From Phycisphaerae bacterium (lineage in GTDB: Bacteria > Planctomycetota > Phycisphaerae > Sedimentisphaerales > Anaerobacaceae), in assembly GCA_026386805.1 (NCBI GenBank), contig JAPLMX010000170.1, positions 1 through 47,280 on the forward strand: a stretch of DNA of 47,280 nucleotides. The letters run 5' to 3'. Positions 1-7,692 of the stretch are shown piece after piece (the first letter of the stretch is position 1; every line of letters begins with the position of its first letter). Below the pieces are notes generated by a model. It saw only the letters and a list, made by a program, of their open reading frames with translations, searched no databases and was not told the DNA's origin. A program made the position numbers and the translations under genes.

Positions 1-1
1 A

Positions 2-1003
2 TGGGCCATCAGCAATTGTGGATGCTGGAGGCCAAATTACAGGATGAAACTCAGGAATAAGGTGTTGCCAGGAAGGTCAAGAGCGCGTAGGATTCAGCTT
101 GGAGTGGCCATCGCACCTCCAACTGAGATCGGGGCAACTTCCGACGTAGACATCGACGCATTGTCGCTGTACAATCAGGTTTCCAGCAACCTGCCTCGTT
201 TTGAAGATGGGAGGGTGCTGATAGGTGACATGCAGACAGGTGGCCTGAGCGTTAACCAAGTGGGTGACGCGTTCGCAGACCTGCGAGAACAAATGCTGCC
301 TGGGGATACTTTCATCCTCTTTGACTCCTCGCATGGCGGCTCGTACGACCGTGGCTCTGAGACCACACTAACACCTGGAAACGAGTTTCTGGCGATCGGA
401 TCCAACCAACTCCTCAGTGATGACCTGATGACGTTAGGCTTGGACGACATGGACGGCATCAAGAAATGGGTCATTCTGGATAGTTGCCGCGCCGGGGGCT
501 TCTGGGGCAACAACAACTCAAGTGACGTAGGAGACTTGGAGAAGTTGCCTAACATCGCTCTGATTTCTGCGGCAGCGGAGGACAAGGATGCCTATAGCTG
601 GCCTGGTACGGACGCAGCCGGCTTGACGTATCCGGGTGAAGGCGTTCTGACGTCGGCACTGATTCGGGCATTCAGCCGGGATGACGAGGGGCGTCTTCTC
701 GCTGACGCTGACGGCCACGGGGACATCACTCTAGACGAACTCAGGGTGTGGCTGACGACGGAGTGGCCTCGCGAGTACTTGCTTAAGCAGACCCCGTTGT
801 TGATGCCGGAGAGAGACCAAGGCGATCTCGTTTCCTTTACATCTGACATGTGGTCTCCTTTCGTGGCTGCATCGGCGGATTTTGCGGGAAGCTTTACCTA
901 CGATCAGAATTCGGGGTCGGTTGTCCCGGCACCAAGCGCGGTTCTACTGGGCGGCATTGGGCTGGGCTTCGCGAGTTGGCTCTGCAAACGGCGACGGACG
1001 TAG
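2..1003 (+). CDS. Caspase-like (peptidase C14) exported protein with EF-hand loop and PEP-CTERM tail, 5' end cut or damaged
   Basis: Residues are numbered from the internal ATG at 44. A His at 97 in SSHGGS follows the strand ending ILFD. A Cys at 148 in LDSCRAGGFW follows the strand KWVILD. Together these give the His-Cys dyad of the caspase/metacaspase fold. DADGHGDITLDE at 221-232 matches an EF-hand calcium loop. Residues 294-319 (VPAPSAVLLGG, a hydrophobic stretch, then KRRR) form the planctomycete variant of the PEP-CTERM sorting signal, so the protein should be exported and processed by an exosortase/archaeosortase-type system. The frame is open to the left edge (it begins WAISNCGCW). 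No signal peptide follows ATG 44 and the usual first strand is missing, so the true start is probably outside the window or the N-terminus is damaged. Substrate unknown. Confidence 0.72.
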   Translation, partial: WAISNCGCWRPNYRMKLRNKVLPGRSRARRIQLGVAIAPPTEIGATSDVDIDALSLYNQVSSNLPRFEDGRVLIGDMQTGGLSVNQVGDAFADLREQMLPGDTFILFDSSHGGSYDRGSETTLTPGNEFLAIGSNQLLSDDLMTLGLDDMDGIKKWVILDSCRAGGFWGNNNSSDVGDLEKLPNIALISAAAEDKDAYSWPGTDAAGLTYPGEGVLTSALIRAFSRDDEGRLLADADGHGDITLDELRVWLTTEWPREYLLKQTPLLMPERDQGDLVSFTSDMWSPFVAASADFAGSFTYDQNSGSVVPAPSAVLLGGIGLGFASWLCKRRRT

Positions 1004-1286
1004 GAGGCTGCCCCTGTGCGCGAATGGCAATCTGGATTCCCTTTCCGCGGGAAGGGGAAGAGCAGGGTCACGTCCCAAACGTCAACTATTCGCAGGAGCA
1101 GAGTGCCGACAGAGGTGCGCTGGGACGGGTGGGGTTCTGAAAGCCGTCTGGCTCAACCATATCCCCGCCGGTACCCGCAACGCGATAAACGCCTTCATTC
1201 CGGCCGGAGGCAGATGATCCGTATGAATCCGCGCTAATCGGGGTCTAAACCATCCGTGGGGGAATCCGTATCGGAGAAGATGCGGG
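1004..1286. other. Gap between the caspase-like gene and the DUF2442 gene
   Basis: This stretch is 283 bases long and lies between convergent genes. I see no convincing gene, terminator or copy of the palindromic repeats found elsewhere in the window. Short open frames here lack a ribosome binding site and resemble nothing I recognise. Confidence 0.4.
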
Positions 1287-1673
1287 TCAGGCGGATGCGG
1301 TCGCCTTGCTCTTCGCGGCGAGTTTCAGCGGCTTGCCGTATTTCTCGCAGAAGAACCGAACACATTCCGGGGCCATGTCGATGGCCCGCTCGTCATAGGC
1401 GCCCGTCTCCGGATTGGGCCAGATCAATGTGTCCTCTCCCCGGACCCATTTGAACCGTTCTCGATCCTTCAAGGCCGTAAAGACGCCCCCCGGATTGTCC
1501 TCCACGACTAAAGGACGGAAATCCAACTCATAGATCGAGACATCCATCTCGTCCTCAAACCAGAGACGCAGAACGTAGTCGCCCACGTATTCCGCTTTGA
1601 GCAATCCTCTTTCCTCTCGGTTCTTCCACAAAGACACATCGTCTGCTGCGGCAGACCACTCTTGCCATTTCAT
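1287..1673 (-). CDS. DUF2442 domain protein
   Basis: A small cytosolic protein of about 128 residues. The core (YVGDYVLRLWFEDE, then FRPLV, GGVFTALKD, and TLIWPNPETGAYD) matches the DUF2442 pattern, in which a beta-rich domain ends in a VxWPN motif. DUF2442 proteins are often found near toxin-antitoxin-like or DUF4160 genes, but no partner is visible here. ATG 1685 and a TTG at 1709 lie upstream in frame. A good promoter (TTGACC, 17 bases, TATGAT) overlaps them, and it would start RNA close to the ATG at 1673. I therefore chose 1673, which would make the message leaderless or nearly so. The tail after YGKPLKL is low-complexity (AAKSKATASA). Function unknown. Confidence 0.65.
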   Translation of the reverse strand: MKWQEWSAAADDVSLWKNREERGLLKAEYVGDYVLRLWFEDEMDVSIYELDFRPLVVEDNPGGVFTALKDRERFKWVRGEDTLIWPNPETGAYDERAIDMAPECVRFFCEKYGKPLKLAAKSKATASA

Positions 1674-1680
1674 AGTGACG

Positions 1681-1709
1681 ATCATAGTGCTGCCTGTCGC
1701 GCGGGTCAA
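1681..1709 (-). promoter_or_regulatory. Sigma70-type promoter for the DUF2442 gene
   Basis: On the minus strand TTGACC (1704-1709) is followed after 17 bases by TATGAT (1681-1686). Each box matches the consensus at five of six positions. The predicted start of RNA falls within a few bases of the ATG at 1673. Confidence 0.4.
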
Positions 1710-1868
1710 CCGAATGGGCGGAAAACCCGTATCCTCGCCTCTGTGGTAAGCTGGACTGAATGCGTTGTGGGTTGTGCGTCAGACGGACAACGTCTTTCGG
1801 CAGGCGCGAATACTCGCCCCATCCTGAGCGGTCACTCTACGGGGCGGGATTTTGGCGGGAAATTGGCG

Positions 1869-1896
1869 TTGCTTGCGTACTTGCGCCTTGTATAAT
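1869..1896 (+). promoter_or_regulatory. Candidate promoter upstream of the oxidoreductase locus
   Basis: A perfect TATAAT (1891-1896) is preceded after 16 bases by TTGCTT, a weak -35 box. It lies about 285 bases before the first gene of the locus, which would leave a long leader containing the 2000-2071 hairpins. Confidence 0.35.
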
Positions 1897-1999
1897 GATA
1901 CGTCCTTGGTGCGCCATGGAGGATTGTGTCCCGCGTCCCCTTGTGAACCTGGGACAAGGGCCATTTGTGCCGGGCTGCCCGGTGGCTGAGCATGAGTGG

Positions 2000-2071
2000 G
2001 TCGTGCGTTCCTTCGACGGGCTCAGGGCAGGCTCTTGCACGACGTTCTTGGCGAGCGGGGACGCTCGCCCT
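2000..2071. repeat. Double palindrome (REP-like)
   Basis: Two hairpins stand side by side. One has GTCGTGC/GCACGAC arms (2000-2006 and 2037-2043) around a CTTCGACGGGCTCAGGGCAGG core. The other is GGCGAGCG/CGCTCGCC (2050-2069). Related GCGAGCG hairpins recur at about 3307, and a related CTCAGGGCGGGCTC core recurs at about 4826. Confidence 0.5.
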
Positions 2072-2180
2072 ACTTGGGCGGAATCGGGGTTCTCGCAATA
2101 AAACGGGGATAGTAAGCGTTTTTCTTTGCGAAGAGACGCTTTGCATAGAGCATGGAGTCTTTTGGATAAGGAGGTACGAG

Positions 2181-3182
2181 ATGGCAAGACCGGTAACGCT
2201 ATTCACAGGGCAGTGGGCGGACCTGCCGCTGGAGGTCCTGGCGCAGAAGGCCAAGAGCTGGGGATATGACGGGCTGGAGCTGGCCTGCTGGGGCGACCAC
2301 TTCGAGGTGGACAAGGCCCTCAAGGACGACAAGTACTGCAAGGCCAAGCGGGCGATGCTCGACAAATACGGCCTGAAAGTGTTTGCCATCTCGAACCACC
2401 TGGTCGGGCAGTGCATCTGCGACAACATCGACCAGCGTCATAAGTCCATCATCTCGCCGGAGATATGGGGCGACGGCAAGCCCGAGGGCGTCCGGCAGCG
2501 GGCCGCTCAGAACATGATCGACGCGGCCAAGGCGGCCAAGAAGCTCGGCATCGGCGTCGTCAACGGCTTCACCGGCAGCTCGATCTGGCACCTGTTGTAC
2601 TCCTTCCCGCCGGTCTCGAAGGACATGATCGATGCCGGTTACGCGGATTTCGCCAAGCGTTTCACGCCGATTCTCGATGCGTTCAAGAAAGAGGGCATCA
2701 AATTCGGACTGGAAGTGCACCCCACCGAGATCGCGTTCGACATCGCCTCCGCCCAGCGGGCCGTCGACGCTGTCAAGGGCCACGAGTGCTTCGGTTTCAA
2801 CTATGACCCCAGCCACTTCGGCTACCAGGGCGTGGATTACGTGAAATTCATCCGCACGTTCGGCAAGCGGATTTGGCACTGCCACATGAAGGACGTGTGG
2901 TGGGGCCATGGAGATGGCACCGTCGGCGTCTTCGGCGGCCACATCGACTTCGCCGACCCGCGCCGGTTCTGGGACTTCCGGTCCATCGGCCACGGGGACA
3001 TCAATTTCGAGGAAATCATCGTCGCGCTCAACGACGTCGGGTATCAAGGCCCGCTCTCGATCGAGTGGGAGGATAGTCGCATGGACCGCGAGCACGGGGC
3101 GGCGGAATCCGGCCAGTTCATCAGGAAGGCCGACTTCAAGCCCTCTCAGCTTGCCTTCGACTCGGCTTTCGAGAAGAAATAG
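2181..3182 (+). CDS. Sugar phosphate isomerase/epimerase-like TIM-barrel protein
   Basis: A 333-residue protein of the xylose-isomerase-like/AP-endonuclease-2 superfamily. It has no signal peptide and should be cytosolic. Likely metal ligands are E178 (FGLEVH), D209 (NYDPSH), H235 (WHCHMKD) and E295 (LSIEWED), which is the usual Glu-Asp-His-Glu set at the barrel mouth. Members isomerise, epimerise or eliminate keto-sugars, and several are encoded with Gfo/Idh/MocA partners in inositol and 3-keto-sugar pathways. The start is fixed by AAGGAGGT 7 bases before ATG 2181; the frame is open further upstream but only through repeat sequence. It is the first gene of the locus and is followed by three oxidoreductases, so a 3-keto-sugar or keto-inositol substrate is a reasonable inference. 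Confidence 0.85.
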   Translation: MARPVTLFTGQWADLPLEVLAQKAKSWGYDGLELACWGDHFEVDKALKDDKYCKAKRAMLDKYGLKVFAISNHLVGQCICDNIDQRHKSIISPEIWGDGKPEGVRQRAAQNMIDAAKAAKKLGIGVVNGFTGSSIWHLLYSFPPVSKDMIDAGYADFAKRFTPILDAFKKEGIKFGLEVHPTEIAFDIASAQRAVDAVKGHECFGFNYDPSHFGYQGVDYVKFIRTFGKRIWHCHMKDVWWGHGDGTVGVFGGHIDFADPRRFWDFRSIGHGDINFEEIIVALNDVGYQGPLSIEWEDSRMDREHGAAESGQFIRKADFKPSQLAFDSAFEKK

Positions 3183-3197
3183 TCATAACTACAGTGA

Positions 3198-3226
3198 GGC
3201 CCGGATGTTGCGAAAGCATCCGGGCC
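3198..3226 (+). terminator. Hairpin after the TIM-barrel gene, possible terminator
   Basis: GGCCCGGATG and CATCCGGGCC form a perfect 10-base-pair stem around a 9-base loop, 15 bases after the stop codon. The following bases are TTGCAG rather than a T-run, so intrinsic termination would be weak. Confidence 0.35.
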
Positions 3227-3238
3227 TTGCAGCAGGCC

Positions 3239-3410
3239 GGGTGGCAGCGTCAAGGCCAAAGGCCTTGGTTCGTAGTGTGCCCGTAAGGGCATGGACTTCT
3301 CCGCGTAGGGCGAGCGTTCTCGCTCGCCTGAAGAGGTCGTGCGGGGACGCACGACCTACGAAGAGAAACGCCTTACGGCGTCACTACGAACAGGCTTGAC
3401 GATGCCACCC
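3239..3410. repeat. Nested palindromic repeat (172 bp)
   Basis: The outer arms are GGGTGGCAGCGTCAAG and CTTGACGATGCCACCC. Inside lies a second pair, TTCGTAGTG (3269-3277) and CACTACGAA (3382-3390). Inside that are two further hairpins, GGCGAGCG/CGCTCGCC and AGGTCGTGCG/CGCACGACCT. The outer arms recur at 19754-19880 around a different core, so palindromes appear to have inserted into older palindromes. Confidence 0.75.
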
Positions 3411-3434
3411 GTGTATAAAGTGAAAGTGGCAGGC

Positions 3435-4763
3435 ATGATGAGACAGCAGAACGTCAGCCGGCGGCAGTTTCTCACCACGGCGGCCGGTGCCGCAGTGGGG
3501 GTAGTGGGTTTTCCGTACATCATCAGCTCCTCGGCCCTTGGCAAAGACGGCAGCCCCGCACCCAGCGAACGTATCACGATGGGCTGTATCGGCGTCGGCT
3601 GGCAGGGCGGCAGCAACATGGGCCAGTTCCTCCGCGAGAAGGACTGCCGGATCGTCGCCATCTGCGACGTGGACAAGAACACGCTCCAGGGCGCCGTCAA
3701 CAGCGTCAACAAACGGTACGGCAACCAGGACTGTGCCGCTTACAACGACTTTCGTGAGTTGCTGGCCCGCACCGACATCGACTGCGTCTCGCTCGGTCTG
3801 CCCGACCACTGGCACGCGATCCCGGCGATTGAGGCCGCTCGCTCCGGCAAGGACATCTTCGGGGAAAAGCCGCTTTCGCACGACTTCCGCGAGGGCCGGG
3901 CGATGTGCAACGCCGTCAAGCAGTACGGCCGGATCTGGCAGACGGGGAGCTGGCAACGCTCCCAGGCGCATTTTCGCTTCGCGTGTGAGTTGGTTCGCAA
4001 CGGCCGGATCGGCAAGGTCCACACGGTCGAGGTCGGGCTTCCTTCGGGACACTCGGACTTCGCCAAGACGGCGGGCCAGGAGCAGATTGTACCGGTGCCG
4101 GCAGAGCTCGATTTCGACAGGTGGATCGGTCCGGCTCCGTATACGCCATATCGCCCGGCACTGCTGCCCAAGAACTGGCGGTGGGTGCTCGACTATGGCG
4201 GCGGGCAGCTCATGGACTGGGTCGGCCACCACGTGGACATCGCCCACTGGGGCATGGGCTGGGACAAGACGGGTCCTCTGGAGATCGAAGGGGTCGGCGA
4301 ATACCCCAAAGACAAGCTCTATGACAGCCCGACCCGGTATCGGCTGACCGCCAAGTACCCTGGCGACGTGACGGTGGTCATCGCCGGCGGGTACAAGAAT
4401 ATTCGCAGCGGCACCAAGTGGATCGGCGACAAGGGCTCGGTCTGGGTGGACCGCGGCGATCTCGGTAAGAGCGTGCAAACCGAGCCCAAAGAGCTGAAAG
4501 AGGAGAAACTTGGGGCCAGCGATGTTCGTCTGTATGAAACGCCGGGCCACTGGCGGAACTTCCTCGACTGCGTCAAGAGTCGCAGGGAGACCATCACGCC
4601 CTGCGAGACGGCCCATCGCTCCGCGACTCCGGGCCATCTGGGGCGGATCGCGATGTGGCTGGGCCGAAAGATCAAGTTCAACCCTGAAACCGAAGAGATT
4701 ATCGGCGATCCGGTCGCTACCCAGATGCTGGGCCGGCCGTATCGAAGCCCTTGGCATCTGTAG
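3435..4763 (+). CDS. Tat-exported Gfo/Idh/MocA oxidoreductase, clade A copy 1
   Basis: NAD(P)-dependent sugar oxidoreductase of 442 residues. A Tat signal (SRRQFL at 8-13, hydrophobic stretch, SSSALG) is followed by a Rossmann fold with GVGWQGG at 53-59 and CDVD at 77-80. The family EKP motif is at 144-146. LMDWVGHHVDIAHWG at 259-273 supplies the second catalytic His/Asp region. A Trp-rich segment (IWQTGSWQRS) lies between them. Tat transport implies that the cofactor is bound before export, as in glucose-fructose oxidoreductase. ATG 3435 (or 3438) is chosen because the sequence before it is palindromic repeat and the Tat motif follows at the usual distance. Most similar in motif layout to the gene at 6336. 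Confidence 0.88.
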   Translation: MMRQQNVSRRQFLTTAAGAAVGVVGFPYIISSSALGKDGSPAPSERITMGCIGVGWQGGSNMGQFLREKDCRIVAICDVDKNTLQGAVNSVNKRYGNQDCAAYNDFRELLARTDIDCVSLGLPDHWHAIPAIEAARSGKDIFGEKPLSHDFREGRAMCNAVKQYGRIWQTGSWQRSQAHFRFACELVRNGRIGKVHTVEVGLPSGHSDFAKTAGQEQIVPVPAELDFDRWIGPAPYTPYRPALLPKNWRWVLDYGGGQLMDWVGHHVDIAHWGMGWDKTGPLEIEGVGEYPKDKLYDSPTRYRLTAKYPGDVTVVIAGGYKNIRSGTKWIGDKGSVWVDRGDLGKSVQTEPKELKEEKLGASDVRLYETPGHWRNFLDCVKSRRETITPCETAHRSATPGHLGRIAMWLGRKIKFNPETEEIIGDPVATQMLGRPYRSPWHL

Positions 4764-4801
4764 ACTTATGAGAACGTGCAGGAAGAGACGGTATGTCGTA
4801 G

Positions 4802-4905
4802 CATGGGCATCCCTTCGGCTTTGCTCAGGGCGGGCTCTGCCCATGTGTCGCAGGGCCATCTTGGCCCTGTTCCTTCCTGTCTTCTCATGGGCGCTCGCGC
4901 CCATG
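4802..4905. repeat. Cluster of three palindromes
   Basis: The palindromes are CATGGGCA...TGCCCATG, CAGGGCCATCTTGGCCCTG and CATGGGCGCTCGCGCCCATG. They fill most of the gap between the first two oxidoreductase genes and stop just before the ribosome binding site of the second. Confidence 0.6.
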
Positions 4906-4926
4906 TTACTTTAGGAAGGTAATTGA

Positions 4927-6309
4927 ATGAAGCAGAGAAACATGAATCGGCGGGACTTCCTCAAGACAGCGGCGGGGGCGGCTGCCGTCGCGGGGGTTCC
5001 CTTTGCGGTCCCGTCATCGGTCCTCGGGGCCCAGGGTCAGGCGCCGCCCAGTGAACGGCTCGTCCTGGGTTTCATCGGGTGCGGCAAGCAGAGCCAGCAC
5101 CTGATGCGGTCGTTCCTGCTCCCCAGCACGCAGGTCGTGGCGGCCTGCGACGTGGACAAGCTCAAACTCGAGCGCAGCGCCAAGACCATCGTGGAGAAGC
5201 ACTACGCCGACCGCAAGGACGGCTCCTACAAGGGATGCACGCGGTATCACGATTTTCGCGAACTGCTGGCCCGGCCGGATATCGACGCGGTCGTGATTTC
5301 GACGCCGGACCATTGGCACGCGGTCACCACGATCGAGGCCTGCAAGGCGGGCAAGGATGTCTACTGCGAGAAGCCGCTGACGCAGACGATTGCCGAAGCG
5401 CAGGCGATGGTCAGCACGATCCGGCAGTATGGCCGCGTTTTCCAGACGGGCAGCATGCAGCGCTCCTCGCGGGAGTTCCGGTTCGCCTGCGAGCTGGTGC
5501 GCAACGGCTACATCGGCGATATCAAGCACGTCACCGTCGGTGTGGGCGGACCGCCGGAGGACAAGCGGCTCCCGGCCGAGCCGGTGCCCGACTACCTCGA
5601 TTGGGACATGTGGGTCGGCCCGGCGATGTGGCGGCCTTACAACAACGACCTGGCCCCGCACATCAGTTTTGACGGCTTCCCGAACTGGCGCGACCACAGT
5701 TACTATGGTGGCGGCGGCATGACGGACTGGGGCGCTCACCACTTCGATATCGCCCAGTGGGGCCTCGGAATGGACGGCACTGGTCCGGTCGAGATCACTC
5801 CGCCCGATGGGAAGGACTACAAGGTCCTCACCTACAAGTACGCCAACGGCATCACCATGACGCGGGACGATCGGGTCCGCGGCGCCGACGGCACCGGCCT
5901 TCCCTTCACCGGCGACGCATACCCGCTCTGGCTGGAATATGTCAAGCAGAGTCGCGGGCGCGTCAACGGCGTCCTTTTCGAGGGCACGACGGGCAAGGTC
6001 GAGGTCAATCGCGGCTATCTCAAAACGTGGCCCGATGCTCTCAAGGACCAGAAGATCGGCACCGACCAGGTGCATCTGTACGACAGCAAGAACCATTACA
6101 CCGACTGGCTCGAAGCCATTCGCAAGCGGTCCAAGCCCATCTGCGACATTGAGATCGGCGCCAGCTCGGTGACCGTGTGCCACCTCGGCAATATCGCATA
6201 CGAGTTGAAGCGGCCGTTGAAATGGGACCCGAAACGCCAGGTGTTCGTCGGCGACGATGAGGCCAACCGCATGCTGCGGCGGCCGATGCGCAGCCCTTGG
6301 CACATCTGA
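4927..6309 (+). CDS. Tat-exported Gfo/Idh/MocA oxidoreductase, clade A copy 2
   Basis: A 460-residue protein. The Tat motif NRRDFL (7-12) is followed by a hydrophobic stretch ending SSVLGAQ. The nucleotide-binding loop reads GCGKQSQ (51-57), lacking the third glycine of the usual GxGxxG. CDVDK follows at 74-78 and EKP at 148-150. WGAHHFDIAQW at 268-278 is the second catalytic segment. Compared with its neighbours it has extra residues before the Tyr-Gly-rich strand (FDGFPNWRDHSYYGGGG) and a longer YADRKDGSYKGC loop after the Rossmann core. The substrate pocket therefore probably differs from those of the genes at 3435 and 6336. AGGAAGGT lies 7 bases before ATG 4927. The stop is 26 bases before the next start, so these two are likely co-transcribed. 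Confidence 0.88.
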   Translation: MKQRNMNRRDFLKTAAGAAAVAGVPFAVPSSVLGAQGQAPPSERLVLGFIGCGKQSQHLMRSFLLPSTQVVAACDVDKLKLERSAKTIVEKHYADRKDGSYKGCTRYHDFRELLARPDIDAVVISTPDHWHAVTTIEACKAGKDVYCEKPLTQTIAEAQAMVSTIRQYGRVFQTGSMQRSSREFRFACELVRNGYIGDIKHVTVGVGGPPEDKRLPAEPVPDYLDWDMWVGPAMWRPYNNDLAPHISFDGFPNWRDHSYYGGGGMTDWGAHHFDIAQWGLGMDGTGPVEITPPDGKDYKVLTYKYANGITMTRDDRVRGADGTGLPFTGDAYPLWLEYVKQSRGRVNGVLFEGTTGKVEVNRGYLKTWPDALKDQKIGTDQVHLYDSKNHYTDWLEAIRKRSKPICDIEIGASSVTVCHLGNIAYELKRPLKWDPKRQVFVGDDEANRMLRRPMRSPWHI

Positions 6310-6335
6310 TGCAAGAGCGAATGGGAGAACAGTGC

Positions 6336-7646
6336 ATGACCAGAATAGATATCTCCCGCCGACGGTTCCTGGGAAACGCGGCGGGCGTCTCGGCGGCGGT
6401 TGTGGGTTTCCCGTACCTCGTCAGCTCCTCGGCCTTGGGGGCCAACGGGGCCGTAGCGGCCAGTGAGAGAATCACGATGGGCTGCATCGGCGTCGGCAGC
6501 CAGGGCTCGGGCAACATGCAGGCGTTCCTGAGCAAGAAGGGCGCTCAAGTCATCGCCGTGTGCGACGTGGACAAAAGCCATCTGAACCGGGCCAAAGGCA
6601 CCGTCGACAAGAAGTACGGCAACTCGGATTGTGCGACGTATGCCGACTTCCGCGAGCTGATCGCGAGGAATGACGTCGATGCGTTGTCCCTGGCGATGCC
6701 GGACCACTGGCACTCGATTCCTGTAGTGACGGCGGCCCGGGCGGGCAAGGACATGTACGCCGAGAAGCCGCTGGCCCGCACGATCCACGAGGCCAAGGTG
6801 ATGCGGGACACGGTGAACCGGTACGGCCGGATTTGGCAGACCGGGAGCTGGCAGCGGTCGGTGGAGAATTTCCATCACGGCTGCGAGTTGGTCCGTAGCG
6901 GGCGGATCGGGAAGGTGACGCGCGTAGAGGTGGGCCTGCCGACCGGTGGCGGGACCGGAATCAGGCAAGTCAAGCCGGTGCCGGAGGGCCTCGACTATGA
7001 TTTCTGGCTGGGCCCGGCGCCCTGGCGGCCCTACATGGACTTCGGCGGGCAGGGGGTCCACTGGGATTGGCGCTGGATCATGGACTACTCCGGCGGTCAG
7101 TTGACCGACTGGGCAGGCCATCACATCGACATCGCCCATTGGGGCCTGGGGCTGGATGACACCGGCCCGGTCGAGATCGAAGGCAAGGGCGTCTACCCGA
7201 AAGACGGCATCTACAACGCCCCGACCGAGTACAAATTCACCTGCAAGTATGCCAACGGCGTGGAGATGGTCGTGGCCAGCGACCAGCAGGTGCCCAAGGG
7301 CATGGGGACCGTCTGGTACGGCGAAAAGGGCTGGGTCCACGTGGATCGCGGCCGGCAGGCGACGAACCCGCCGGAGCTGTGGAACGAGGTGATCGGCTCC
7401 GAGGGGGTCAAGCTGTACCATAGCCGGGATCACCACCAGAACTTCCTCGATTGCGTAAAGTCCCGCCAAAAAACGATCGCGCCGATCGAGGTGGCGTGCC
7501 GCTCGATCAGCGTCGGGCTGCTGGGCGAGATCGCCATGCTGCTGGAGCGCAAGGTGCGGTGGGACCCCGTGCAGGAAGAGTTCGTCAACGATTCTGAGGC
7601 CAATCGGCTGCTGTCGCGGCCGATGCGGGCCCCGTGGCATCTGTAA
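6336..7646 (+). CDS. Tat-exported Gfo/Idh/MocA oxidoreductase, clade A copy 3
   Basis: A 436-residue protein. SRRRFL (7-12) is followed by a signal stretch almost identical in pattern to the gene at 3435 (VVGFPYLVSSSALG). GVGSQGSGN at 52-60 binds the dinucleotide, EKP is at 143-145, and LTDWAGHHIDIAHWG at 256-270 is the second catalytic region. IWQTGSWQRS is shared with 3435, so these two are probably sister duplicates. GGGAGAA before ATG 6336 decides the start over an earlier in-frame ATG that overlaps the preceding gene. The short distances to the genes on both sides suggest an operon running on into the ThuA-HEAT gene. Confidence 0.88.
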   Translation: MTRIDISRRRFLGNAAGVSAAVVGFPYLVSSSALGANGAVAASERITMGCIGVGSQGSGNMQAFLSKKGAQVIAVCDVDKSHLNRAKGTVDKKYGNSDCATYADFRELIARNDVDALSLAMPDHWHSIPVVTAARAGKDMYAEKPLARTIHEAKVMRDTVNRYGRIWQTGSWQRSVENFHHGCELVRSGRIGKVTRVEVGLPTGGGTGIRQVKPVPEGLDYDFWLGPAPWRPYMDFGGQGVHWDWRWIMDYSGGQLTDWAGHHIDIAHWGLGLDDTGPVEIEGKGVYPKDGIYNAPTEYKFTCKYANGVEMVVASDQQVPKGMGTVWYGEKGWVHVDRGRQATNPPELWNEVIGSEGVKLYHSRDHHQNFLDCVKSRQKTIAPIEVACRSISVGLLGEIAMLLERKVRWDPVQEEFVNDSEANRLLSRPMRAPWHL

Positions 7647-7692
7647 TTGAGAATGGACAGGTCATTCGGTTTTGAGGTAGAAAGGAACCACT

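Larger units (their letters stand above)
1710..2180. other. Divergent intergenic region with promoter and hairpins
   Basis: This 471-base region separates the DUF2442 gene from the large plus-strand locus. It holds a perfect TATAAT at 1891-1896, a CCCTTGT/ACAAGGG hairpin near 1937-1959 and a pair of palindromes at 2000-2071. No convincing small gene was seen. Open frames running through it lack ribosome binding sites and contain repeat sequence. Confidence 0.5.

Noticed and set aside
1965-2180. Upstream extension of the TIM-barrel gene
   Set aside because: The extra residues translate palindromic repeat sequence, while AAGGAGGT directly precedes ATG 2181.
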